Of a stretch of 64,000 nucleotides of DNA, positions 26,339 through 34,912 are shown one piece after another (within the stretch, counting starts at the first letter, position 1; every line of letters starts with the position of its first letter). The translations under genes were made by a program, and so were the position numbers. Source of the DNA: Teichococcus vastitatis (GTDB taxonomy: Bacteria > Pseudomonadota > Alphaproteobacteria > Acetobacterales > Acetobacteraceae); NCBI RefSeq assembly GCF_003604215.1, contig NZ_QXGS01000006.1, forward strand, positions 62,001-126,000, in the 5' to 3' direction. Under the pieces are notes generated by a model. That model searched no databases, was not told the DNA's origin, and saw nothing but the letters and a program-made list of their open reading frames with translations.

Positions 26339-29089
26339 ATGATGAACCTGGGTCCGGTCGGCTTCGTGGTTCCCTGGCTGCTGCTGGCGCTGCCGGCGCT
26401 GCCGCTGATCTGGTGGCTGCTGCGGGTGACGCCGCCTGCCCCCCGGCGCCAGTTCTTTCCGGCGCTGCGCCTGCTGCGCGACCTGCCGGCCCCCGAGGAA
26501 ACCCCCGCCCGCACGCCCTGGTGGCTGCTGCTGCTGCGCCTCGCCGCCGCGGCGCTGATCGTGCTTGGGCTGGCCCGGCCGGTCTGGGCGCCGGGCGCCG
26601 GGGCCGCCGGGGAAGGGCCGCTGCTGGTGGTGGTGGATGATGGCTGGCCGGCCGGCGCCGATTGGCCGGCCCGCATCGCCGCCGCCCAGGCCGCCCTCGA
26701 CCAGGCGGCGCGCGAAGGCCGCCGCGCCGCCCTGCTGACCACCGCCCCGCCCGAGAATGCCGAGCCGCTGCGCGCCACCGCCCTGATGCCGGCCGAGGAA
26801 TTGCGCCCGCGCCTGGCCGCGCTGCGCCCCAAGCCCTGGGTGCCCGACCGCGCCGCCGCCCTGGCCGCCCTGGCCGCCTGGCGGCAGGATCATGCCGGCG
26901 GCTTCTCGGCGCTGTACCTGGCCGATGGCGTGGAGCACCAGGCCGAGGGCGACGGCTTCACGCCGCTGGCCCGGGCGCTGGCTGATGCCGGGCCGCTCAC
27001 GATGGCGCGGGCCGAAGGGCGCCCGTCCCGCCTGCTGCTGCCGCCGCGCGCCGAGCCGGACCGGCTGCACCTCGCCTTGCGCCAGACCCCTTCCGCCGCG
27101 GCGGGGGAGGTGGCGGTGCTGGCCCGCACCGGCGATGGCCGGGCGCTTGCCCGCGCCATGGTGCCGGTGGCGGCCGGGGCGGTGGAAGGCGAGGCCTCGC
27201 TCGACCTGCCGCTGGAAATTCGCAATCAGATCATCCGGCTGGAGATCGAGGGCGAGGACACCGCCGGCGCCGCGGTGCTGCTGGACGAGCGCTTCCGCCG
27301 CCGCCCCGTGGGCCTGATCGGCCCCTCCGAGCAGGGGGCGGTGACGCCGCTGATCGGTCCGCTCTTCTACCTGGACCGGGCGCTGTCACCCTTTGCCGAG
27401 CTGCGCCAGGGCAGCATCGAGCAGCTCCTGTCCCGCCAGCTGGCGGTGCTGGTGCTGGCCGACCGGCCGGTGGCGGAAGGCGCCGAGCGCACCGCCCTGG
27501 CGCGCTGGGTGGAAGGCGGCGGCACGCTGATCCGCTTCGCCGGCCCACGCCTGGCGGAGAACCCCGACCCGCTGCTGCCCGTGCGCCTGCGCGCCGGGGA
27601 GCGGCAGCTGGGCGGCGCGCTGTCCTGGGAACAGCCGCAGACCCTGGCGCCCTTTGCCGAAACTTCGCCCTTTGCCGGGCTCCTGCCGCCGGAGGAGGTC
27701 ACCGTCGCCTCCCAGGTGCTGGCGGAGCCGGGGCCGCTGCTGTCTGATCGCACCTGGGCGCGGCTGGCCGACGGCACGCCGCTGGTCACCGCGGAATCGC
27801 GCGGCGCCGGGCGCATCGTGCTGTTTCACGTCACGGCGAATGCGGAATGGTCGAACCTTCCGCTGTCCGGCCTGTTCATCGACATGTTGCGTCGCGTGGT
27901 GGCGCTGTCCTCCGGCGTGGCCGGGGCGGAAGGGGAGGCGCCGCTGGCACCGATCGAGACCATGGACGGCTTCGGGCGGCTCGGCCCGGCCCCCGGCGGC
28001 ACCGCCGCCATTGCCGCCAACCAGCTGGCAGGGACCCGGCCCGGACCGCGCCACCCGCCCGGCTGGTACGGTGTGCCGGGCGAGGGCGGCGAGCGGCGGG
28101 CGCTGAACCTGTCCGCCGGATTGCCTTCAGTGCGCGCCGCCGCCGCGCCACCGGCCGGCGCGGCGCTGCTGGCGATCGGCGGCGTGCCGCAGGAGCGCGA
28201 CCTCGGCCCCTGGCTGCTCGGTGCGGCGCTGCTGCTGCTGGCGGTGGACCTGGTGCTGTCGCTGGTGCAGCGCGGGCTGCTCGGGCGCGGCGCGCGGCTC
28301 GCCGTGCTGCTGCCGCTGCTGTGGCTGGCGGTCCCGGTCCAGGGGCAGGGGCAGGGGCAGGCCTGGGCGCAGCCCGCCGATCCCGCCGCCATGCCGCTGG
28401 CCACCCGCATCGGCTACGTCGCCAGTGGTGACCCATCGGTGGATGATGCGGTGCGCATGGGGCTCACCGGCCTGTCGGACTACGTCAACCGCCGCACCGC
28501 CGCCGCCCTGGCCGAGCCGGTGGCGGTGCGGCCCGGCGAGGACGACCTGTCCTTCCTGCCGCTGCTTTACTGGGCGGTGACCGCGCAGGGCGCCGAGCCG
28601 GGGCAGGCCGCGCTGCAGGCGCTGAACACCTATATGCGCCAGGGCGGCATCATCCTGTTCGACACGCGGGACGAAGGCTCGGGCGAGGGCTATTCGCCCG
28701 GCGCGCGCGACGCGCTGCAGCGCCTGACGCGCGGCCTCGACATCCCGCCGCTCACCCCCGTCTCGCCCGAGCATGTGCTGACCCGCTCCTTCTACCTGCT
28801 GCCGCCCGAGCTGCCCGGCCGCTTCGCCGGCGGGCAGGTCTGGGTGTCGCGCAACGAGGACCGGGCGAATGACAGCGTCACCCCCGTGATCATCGGCGGG
28901 CATGACTGGGCGGGGGCCTGGGCGGTGGATGCGCGCGGCTCCAACCCCTTTGCCGCCGTGCCGGGCGGGGCGCGGCAACGGACGCTGGCCTACCGCTTCG
29001 GCGTCAACCTCGTGATGTACGCGCTGACCGGCAACTACAAGGGCGATCAGGTGCATGTGCCGGCCATCCTGGAAAGGCTGGGGAATTGA
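26339..29089 (+). CDS. DUF4159 membrane protein with BatA-like N-terminus
   Basis: A 916-residue protein. The N-terminus has the aerotolerance/BatA module: helix 1 (FVVPWLLLALPALPLIWWLL), RRQFFPALRLLRDL, then helix 2 (WWLLLLRLAAAALIVLGLARP). A long periplasmic-type region with VWA-like strands follows. Another helix pair lies near residues 620-680. The C-terminal domain (about 690-910) matches DUF4159: TRIGYVASGDPSVDDAVRMG, GGIILFDTRDEGS, LPGRFAGGQVWVSRNED. The role of DUF4159 is unknown; the cluster suggests a MoxR-dependent envelope complex. Confidence 0.85.
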   Translation: MMNLGPVGFVVPWLLLALPALPLIWWLLRVTPPAPRRQFFPALRLLRDLPAPEETPARTPWWLLLLRLAAAALIVLGLARPVWAPGAGAAGEGPLLVVVDDGWPAGADWPARIAAAQAALDQAAREGRRAALLTTAPPENAEPLRATALMPAEELRPRLAALRPKPWVPDRAAALAALAAWRQDHAGGFSALYLADGVEHQAEGDGFTPLARALADAGPLTMARAEGRPSRLLLPPRAEPDRLHLALRQTPSAAAGEVAVLARTGDGRALARAMVPVAAGAVEGEASLDLPLEIRNQIIRLEIEGEDTAGAAVLLDERFRRRPVGLIGPSEQGAVTPLIGPLFYLDRALSPFAELRQGSIEQLLSRQLAVLVLADRPVAEGAERTALARWVEGGGTLIRFAGPRLAENPDPLLPVRLRAGERQLGGALSWEQPQTLAPFAETSPFAGLLPPEEVTVASQVLAEPGPLLSDRTWARLADGTPLVTAESRGAGRIVLFHVTANAEWSNLPLSGLFIDMLRRVVALSSGVAGAEGEAPLAPIETMDGFGRLGPAPGGTAAIAANQLAGTRPGPRHPPGWYGVPGEGGERRALNLSAGLPSVRAAAAPPAGAALLAIGGVPQERDLGPWLLGAALLLLAVDLVLSLVQRGLLGRGARLAVLLPLLWLAVPVQGQGQGQAWAQPADPAAMPLATRIGYVASGDPSVDDAVRMGLTGLSDYVNRRTAAALAEPVAVRPGEDDLSFLPLLYWAVTAQGAEPGQAALQALNTYMRQGGIILFDTRDEGSGEGYSPGARDALQRLTRGLDIPPLTPVSPEHVLTRSFYLLPPELPGRFAGGQVWVSRNEDRANDSVTPVIIGGHDWAGAWAVDARGSNPFAAVPGGARQRTLAYRFGVNLVMYALTGNYKGDQVHVPAILERLGN

Positions 29090-29130
29090 CCATCCCCGCC
29101 GTGCCCGGCCGGCGGTAAAGGAGCTCAGCC

Positions 29131-31227
29131 ATGCGCCAGGCGATCGCCGGCCTCGATTTCGCCCCCATCCTGCCGCTCTGGCTGCTGGCCGCGCTAGCGC
29201 TTGTGGCACTGCTGGCGCTGGGCGTCGCCCTGTGGCGCCGGGCGCGGGGCGTCTGGTGGCGTGCCCTGTCCTTCGCCGTGCTGCTGCTGGCCCTGGGCAA
29301 TCCGCGGCTGGTGGAGGAAACCCGGGAAACCCGCCCCGACATCGCCCTGCTGGTGCAGGACCGCAGCGATTCGGCGCGCATCGGCGGGCGGGCGGCGCAG
29401 ATGGACGCGGCGCGGCAATCGATCGTGGAAGCGGCGTCGCGCATCCCCGACCTGGAATTGCGGGTGGTGGACCTGCCGGAAGGCGGCCAGCAGGGCACCC
29501 GGCTGTTTTCCGCCATCGATCGCGCCCTGGCCGACATTCCGCGTGCGCGCCTCGCCGGCGTGATCGCCCTGACCGACGGGCAGGCGCATGACGTGCCGGC
29601 GCAGCCCTCCTTCGAGGCGCCGCTGCACCTGGTGCTGCCGGGCCGGCCGGGCGAGACCGACCGCCGCATCCGCGTGATCGAGGCGCCGGGCTATGGCATC
29701 GTCGGCCGCAGCGTGGAGCTGCGGGTCGCGGTGGAGGATCTGGGTGCCCGCGAGCCCGGCGGCGCGGTGCGGCTGACGCTGCGCCGCGACGGCGTGCCGC
29801 CGCGGGTGGAAAGCGTGCCGGTCGGCCGCGAGCACCGCATCACCCTGCCGGTGGAGCGTGGCGGCCCCTCGGTGGTGGAACTGACCGCCGAGGAGCGCGG
29901 CGGGGAGGTTTCCACCCTGAACAACCGCGCCGTGGTCACCGTGAACGGCGTGCGCGACCGGCTGCGGGTGCTGCTGGTCTCGGGCGAGCCGCATTCGGGC
30001 GAGCGCACTTGGCGCCGGCTGCTGAAGGCCGACCCGAATGTGGACCTGGTTCACTTCACCATCCTGCGCCCGCCGGAGAAGGATGACCTGACGCCGCTGA
30101 ACGAGCTGGCGCTGATCGCCTTCCCGGTGCGCGAGCTGTTCCAGGTGAAGCTGCGCGAATTCGACCTGATCGTGTTCGACCGCTTCTCCAACCGCGGCAT
30201 CCTGCCGCCCCTCTACCTGCGCAACATCGCGGACTACGTGCGCTCGGGCGGGGCTCTGCTGATGTCGGCGGGGCCGGAGTTCATCGGCGCCAGCAGCCTA
30301 GCCGCCACGCCGCTGGGCCAGATCCTGCCGGCGCGGCCGCTCTCCGGCCAGGCGGCGGTGGCGGAGGGTGCGTTCCGCCCGCACGTCACCGAGGCCGGCG
30401 CGCGCCATCCCGTGACGGAGGGGCTCGCCGGCGCCAACCAGGGTGCCGCCCAGGCCTCCTGGGGTCATTGGTACCGCCACCTGCGCGCCGAGCCGCAGAG
30501 TGGCACCACGGTGATGAACAGCCCCGACGGCACGCCGCTGCTGCAGCTGGACCGGGTCGGGGAAGGCCGCGTCGCCCTGTTGCTGTCGGACCAGATCTGG
30601 CTGTGGTCGCGCGGCCATGACGGCGGCGGGCCGCAGGCCGAGCTGCTGCGCCGCGCCGCCCATTGGCTGATGAAGGAGCCAGAGCTGGAGGAGGAGGACC
30701 TGACCGCCCGCATCGAGGACGGCACGCTGCTGGTCACCCGCCGGTCCGTGGAGGCGGCGCCGCCGCCTGAGATCACCATCACCGCGCCGGACGGCACCAC
30801 CCGCCGCGCCCGCGCCGAGGCCGGGCTGGGCGGCCGCGCCACCCTGTCCGTGCCGGCCGACCAGCCGGGGGTGTGGCAGGCCAGCGATGGCCGCCGCAGC
30901 GCCTTCGCTGCTGCCGCCGCCGCCAACCCGCCGGAAATGGCCGACCTGCGCGCCGATGCGGAGCGCGCCGGCCCGATCACCCGCGCCACCGGCGGCAGCG
31001 CGCACTGGCTCGGCCCCTTCGGCGACGGCGTCGGGCGGCCGGCGGTGCCGGAGCTGCGGCGCGTCGCGCTGGGCCGCGACGCCGCGGGCGCGAACTGGAT
31101 CGGGCTGCGCCGCAACGAGGACCATCTGGTGACCGGCATTGCCGCCCTGCCGCTGCTGCCGCCCTGGCTGGCGCTGCCGCTGGTGCTGGGGCTGGCGCTG
31201 GTGGCCTGGCGGCGCGAAGGGCGCTGA
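29131..31227 (+). CDS. Large membrane protein with glutamine-amidotransferase-like/VWA-like region
   Basis: A 698-residue protein with two N-terminal helices (residues 11-60) and one C-terminal helix (LPLLPPWLALPLVLGLALVAW). After NPRLVEETRETRPDIALLVQDRS comes a VWA-like segment, then a beta-rich part and a GATase1-like fold around residues 270-400 (LRVLLVSGEPHSGERTWRRLL, GGALLMSAGPEF). It is the usual fourth member of MoxR-DUF58-DUF4159 clusters. No catalytic nucleophile is evident. AAAGGAG ahead of ATG 29131 supports the start. Probably forms a complex with the DUF4159 protein. Confidence 0.8.
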   Translation: MRQAIAGLDFAPILPLWLLAALALVALLALGVALWRRARGVWWRALSFAVLLLALGNPRLVEETRETRPDIALLVQDRSDSARIGGRAAQMDAARQSIVEAASRIPDLELRVVDLPEGGQQGTRLFSAIDRALADIPRARLAGVIALTDGQAHDVPAQPSFEAPLHLVLPGRPGETDRRIRVIEAPGYGIVGRSVELRVAVEDLGAREPGGAVRLTLRRDGVPPRVESVPVGREHRITLPVERGGPSVVELTAEERGGEVSTLNNRAVVTVNGVRDRLRVLLVSGEPHSGERTWRRLLKADPNVDLVHFTILRPPEKDDLTPLNELALIAFPVRELFQVKLREFDLIVFDRFSNRGILPPLYLRNIADYVRSGGALLMSAGPEFIGASSLAATPLGQILPARPLSGQAAVAEGAFRPHVTEAGARHPVTEGLAGANQGAAQASWGHWYRHLRAEPQSGTTVMNSPDGTPLLQLDRVGEGRVALLLSDQIWLWSRGHDGGGPQAELLRRAAHWLMKEPELEEEDLTARIEDGTLLVTRRSVEAAPPPEITITAPDGTTRRARAEAGLGGRATLSVPADQPGVWQASDGRRSAFAAAAAANPPEMADLRADAERAGPITRATGGSAHWLGPFGDGVGRPAVPELRRVALGRDAAGANWIGLRRNEDHLVTGIAALPLLPPWLALPLVLGLALVAWRREGR

Positions 31228-31290
31228 TATGCCTGCCCCTTGGACGCCATCGTCCGGCGCCTATGTGAGGATCCTCGGAGGAATATCGCA

Positions 31291-31635
31291 ATGCGCCGCC
31301 TGATTCTCGCCCTGCCTGTGGTGCTGCTCGCCGCCTGCGCCGTCGGCCCGACCCTGGACCAGCAGCTTTCCACCTTTGTCGGCCAGAGCGAGGGCGACGT
31401 GGTGGCCCGCATGGGGGTGCCGGTGCGCACCTACGAGATCGAGGGCCGGCGCTTCCTGCAGTTCGAGCAGTACAGCACGGTGATGGTGCCCGGCGACCCG
31501 CTCTACTACGGCGGCTGGTACCGGCGGCATTGGGCGACGCCCTCCACCTATGCCCAGGTCCGCTGCGACATCACCTTCACGCTGCGCGCCGGGCGGGTGG
31601 AAAGCTACGCCGCGCGCGGCGATGGCTGCCGCTGA
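31291..31635 (+). CDS. Small lipoprotein, SmpA/OmlA-like
   Basis: A 114-residue lipoprotein. The signal peptide MRRLILALPVVLLAAC ends in a lipobox (LLAAC, cysteine 16). The mature part has GQSEGDVVARMGVPVRTYEIEGRRFLQFEQY, which resembles the short SmpA/BamE-like fold in which a helix is followed by small strands. GGAGG ten bases before ATG 31291 decides the start. It follows the membrane-protein gene by 63 bases and may share its transcript. Confidence 0.75.
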   Translation: MRRLILALPVVLLAACAVGPTLDQQLSTFVGQSEGDVVARMGVPVRTYEIEGRRFLQFEQYSTVMVPGDPLYYGGWYRRHWATPSTYAQVRCDITFTLRAGRVESYAARGDGCR

Positions 31636-31688
31636 CGCCGCCATCGCCCGGTTCCCTTTCGGCCGGGTTGTGCTCTAAGAAGGTCGCC

Positions 31689-32315
31689 ATGCGCCGTTCC
31701 TGCACTGCACCGCTTCTTCTCGCCGCCGGCCTCCTGGGCTTGGCCATGCCGTCGCTGGCGCAGTCGCCGCTGGAAGGGAACCGCGGGATGCGCGGCCCGA
31801 TCATGCCGGACACGCCCGCCACGGCCGCGCCGCGGCGCGACGCCCCGGCGCTGCCGGGCCTGGCCGGCCGCTCCACCCCGGCGCCGATCCCGGCCGAGCC
31901 GGGCCAGAACCTGGCCCCCAACGAGGCGCTGTTCGACGCCATTGACCGTGGCGACCTGGCGGCGGCGCGGGATGCCATGGCGCGCGGCGCCGACCTGAAT
32001 GCCCGCAACGCGCTGGGACTGACGCCGCTGGATTCCTCGGTGGACCAGAACCGCAGCGAGATCACCTTCTTCCTGTTGTCCAACCGCCCGATGGTGGTGG
32101 GCGCGCCGCCGCCGGCGCCGCCCGGCAGCGCCGCGGCCGCCCGCAACGCACCCCTGGCGGCCCCGTCGCCGCAATTGATGCGCAGCCGCGCCGCCGCCGC
32201 GCCGCCGCGCCCGGCGGCCCCGCCGCCCGCCGCCGGCCGCTCCGCCGATGGCGGCGCGCCGCGGCCGGACAAGGGCTTCCTCGGATTCGATGCGGGGCGC
32301 GCCGGCGGCGGCTGA
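31689..32315 (+). CDS. Exported ankyrin-repeat-like protein
   Basis: A 208-residue protein with a signal peptide (APLLLAAGLLGLAMPSLAQ). A single ankyrin-type stretch is visible (LFDAIDRGDLAAARDAMARG, ADLNARNALGLTPLDSSVDQ) around residues 78-118. The C-terminal 80 residues are rich in proline and alanine and probably disordered. Too few repeats are present for a normal ankyrin stack, so it may work as part of a complex. Function unknown. ATG 31689 was picked because it gives a clean signal peptide with AAGG just upstream. Confidence 0.7.
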   Translation: MRRSCTAPLLLAAGLLGLAMPSLAQSPLEGNRGMRGPIMPDTPATAAPRRDAPALPGLAGRSTPAPIPAEPGQNLAPNEALFDAIDRGDLAAARDAMARGADLNARNALGLTPLDSSVDQNRSEITFFLLSNRPMVVGAPPPAPPGSAAAARNAPLAAPSPQLMRSRAAAAPPRPAAPPPAAGRSADGGAPRPDKGFLGFDAGRAGGG

Positions 32316-32417
32316 GCCGGTCCGCCGCCGCAACCATTCCGGCGCTGCCCGACTTTCCTCCTGATGGCCGCACGCGTCCCGGCGCGGGCAGGTGGCCGAA
32401 GCGGGAAGGGAGCACCC

Positions 32418-34331
32418 ATGGCCTCGCCCAGGCTGCGTCGCGTCATTTTCTGGACCGGCCTTCCGGTGCTGGCCGTCGTGGTGCTGGTCGCCGTCTGGTC
32501 CTGGAGCTGGTTCATTCCCTTGATCGAGCGGCAGGCCTCCGCCGCGCTGGGCCGCCCGGTGAGCATCGGCGACCTCGACGTGGATCTGGGCCGGGTATCG
32601 GAAGTGGTGGTGGGCGACCTGCGCATCGATAACCCGGAGGGCTATCCGACGGATCCGCCCTTCGCGACGGTTCCGCGCCTCGCCCTGCGCATCGATGTCT
32701 GGGAATACATCCGCAGCCGCCGCATCGTGATCCCGGACATCACGGTGGACCGGCCGGCGGTGAGCCTGCTGGCGCGTGCCGAGGGTGACAACAACTACAC
32801 CTTCGGCAACGGCCAGACCGACATCGACAACCAGACGCCGGAGGAAAGCGCCCCTCCGGTGATCCCGGAGATCGGCGCATTACGGGTGCGGGAGGGGCGG
32901 GTGCATGCCAAGCTCGACCCGCTGCGTTCCGACATGGAGCTGAAGATCGAGACGCGCGAGCCGGAAGGCCAGCCGTCCAGCCTGCACGTGACCGCTGATG
33001 GCCGCTATGCCGGCCAGCCGATCACCGGTGAGCTGGTGGGCGGCGCGGTGCTGTCGCTGCGGGACGAGAACAGCCCCTGGCCGATCCGCCTGAACCTGGC
33101 CAACGGCCCGACCAAGGTGGCGCTGGAGGGCACCGTGCGCGATCCGCTGCGCTTCGGCGGCGCCAATATCCGCCTCGATTTCTCCGGCCCCGACGCGGCG
33201 CTGCTGACGCCGCTGACCGGCGTGCCGATCCCGGCGACCCCGGCCTATCGCCTGGCTGGCAAGCTGGATTACGGCGAGGGCGCATTCCGCTTCTCCGACA
33301 TTGACGGCAAGCTCGGCAACACCGACATCGCCGGCAGCATCGCCGTGGCGCCCAAGAGCCCGCGGCCCGAGGTGACCGCCGCGCTGCGCTCGCGCCGCGT
33401 CGACCTGACCGACCTCGCCGGCTTCATCGGCGGCACGCCGGAGGGCAAGGCGAAGCCGGCGCAGAACCGTGGCCGGGTGCTGCCCGATACCAAGATCAGC
33501 GTGCCGCGGCTGCGCTTCGCCGACGTGCATCTCACCTATGATGCCGGCCAGATCCGCGGTCAGGTCATGCCGCTGGACGACATGCATGTGAAGCTGGACA
33601 TCGTCGATGGCGCGGTCGCCCTGAAGCCGATGCGCTTCGGCGTCGGCAAGGGGCGCATCGACGGCAATTTCGATCTGGCGCCGGATGGCGAGACGCTGTC
33701 GCTCAATGGCCGGGTGGAATTTCAGCGCGTCGACCTGTCCCGCCTGATGGGCGTCACGCCGATGGGCGAGGGGCAGGGCGCCATCGGCGGCCGCGCCAAC
33801 ATCCAGACGCGCGGCCGCAGCGTGGCGGAGATGCTGGCCAACGGCAATGGTGCGCTGACGCTCGGCATGGCGGGGGGCGACCTGTCGGCGCTGCTGGTGG
33901 ACCTGTCCGGGCTGCAGATCGGCAACGCCGTTCTGTCCGCCCTGGGCCTGCCCAGCCGTACCCGCGTGCAGTGTTTCGTGGCCGATATGGGCCTGCGCCG
34001 CGGCGTGGTGCAAACCAAGACGCTGCTGATCGACACCGACGACTCGCTGATCTCCGGCAGCGGCGAGGTGGATCTGAAGGCGGAGAAGCTGGATTACGCC
34101 CTGCGCACCGAGGCCAAGAACTTCACCGTGGGCTCGCTGCCCACCGACATCCTGCTGCGCGGCACCTTCAGCAATCCCGCGGTGCGGCCCGAAATGGTGG
34201 AACTGGGCGCCCGCGCCGGTGCCGCGGTGGGGCTCGGCATCATCGCCCTGCCGCTGGCCATCCTGCCCACCATCCAGTTCGGCATCGGCGAGGACCACCG
34301 GTGCGAGGGGCTGGTGAAGCGGGCGCGCTGA
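32418..34331 (+). CDS. AsmA family protein
   Basis: A 637-residue inner-membrane-anchored AsmA-like protein. One N-terminal helix (IFWTGLPVLAVVVLVAVWSW) precedes a long periplasmic part. LGRPVSIGDLDVDLGRVSEV is the conserved start of the AsmA domain. The C-terminal section includes GKGRIDGNFDLAPDGETLSL and SLISGSGEVDLKAEKLDYAL, typical of AsmA C-terminal repeats. AsmA-like proteins are bridge-like lipid carriers affecting outer-membrane composition. AAGGGA before ATG 32418 supports the start. Last gene of the plus-strand envelope cluster. Confidence 0.88.
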   Translation: MASPRLRRVIFWTGLPVLAVVVLVAVWSWSWFIPLIERQASAALGRPVSIGDLDVDLGRVSEVVVGDLRIDNPEGYPTDPPFATVPRLALRIDVWEYIRSRRIVIPDITVDRPAVSLLARAEGDNNYTFGNGQTDIDNQTPEESAPPVIPEIGALRVREGRVHAKLDPLRSDMELKIETREPEGQPSSLHVTADGRYAGQPITGELVGGAVLSLRDENSPWPIRLNLANGPTKVALEGTVRDPLRFGGANIRLDFSGPDAALLTPLTGVPIPATPAYRLAGKLDYGEGAFRFSDIDGKLGNTDIAGSIAVAPKSPRPEVTAALRSRRVDLTDLAGFIGGTPEGKAKPAQNRGRVLPDTKISVPRLRFADVHLTYDAGQIRGQVMPLDDMHVKLDIVDGAVALKPMRFGVGKGRIDGNFDLAPDGETLSLNGRVEFQRVDLSRLMGVTPMGEGQGAIGGRANIQTRGRSVAEMLANGNGALTLGMAGGDLSALLVDLSGLQIGNAVLSALGLPSRTRVQCFVADMGLRRGVVQTKTLLIDTDDSLISGSGEVDLKAEKLDYALRTEAKNFTVGSLPTDILLRGTFSNPAVRPEMVELGARAGAAVGLGIIALPLAILPTIQFGIGEDHRCEGLVKRAR

Positions 34332-34341
34332 GGGACGAAGC

Positions 34342-34881
34342 TCAGCCGCCGCGCAGATGTTCCTGCAGCCGCGGCATCAGCTCCACTAGGTTGCAGGGTT
34401 TGTGCCGGGCGTCGAGCTGGAAGCGCAGGATGTCATCCCAGCCATCCTTCACCGCGCCGGAGGAGCCCGGCAGCGCGAACAGGTAGGTGCCGCCGGCCAC
34501 GCCGCCGATGGCGCGCGACTGGATGGTCGAGGTGCCGATCTTGGCATAGCTCAGCATGCGGAACAGCTCGCCGAAGCCCTCGATGCGCTTTTCCAGCACG
34601 CGGTCGAAGGCTTCCGGCGTCACGTCGCGGCCGGTGATGCCGGTGCCGCCGGTGGTGATGGCCACGTCCACCGCCGGGTCGGCGATCCAGCCGCGCAGCA
34701 CCGCCTCGATGGCATCGGCGTCGTCGCGCACCAGCTGCCGGGCGTGCAGCCGGTGGCCGGCGGCGGCGATCCGCCCGGCCAGGATCTGTCCCGATGTGTC
34801 GCTGGCGAGGTCGCGCGTGTCGGACACGGTGAGCACCGCGATCGAGACCGGAAGAAAGGGCAGGGATTCGTCGATCGGCAT
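34342..34881 (-). CDS. moaB: Molybdenum cofactor biosynthesis protein B
   Basis: A 179-residue MogA/MoaB-fold protein for molybdopterin adenylylation. Typical motifs: ITTGGTGITGRDVTPEA, FGELFRMLSYAKIGTSTIQSRA and LFALPGSSGAVKDGWDDIL. The length and absence of a MoeA fusion place it with MoaB. ATG 34881 is supported by AAAGGA upstream. It lies 31 bases after the GGDEF gene on the same strand, so it may be read from the signalling operon, with no obvious functional link. It converges with the AsmA gene. Confidence 0.93.
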   Translation of the reverse strand: MPIDESLPFLPVSIAVLTVSDTRDLASDTSGQILAGRIAAAGHRLHARQLVRDDADAIEAVLRGWIADPAVDVAITTGGTGITGRDVTPEAFDRVLEKRIEGFGELFRMLSYAKIGTSTIQSRAIGGVAGGTYLFALPGSSGAVKDGWDDILRFQLDARHKPCNLVELMPRLQEHLRGG

Positions 34882-34912
34882 GGCGTGTCCTTTCCGCTGC
34901 GGCGAAGCGCCC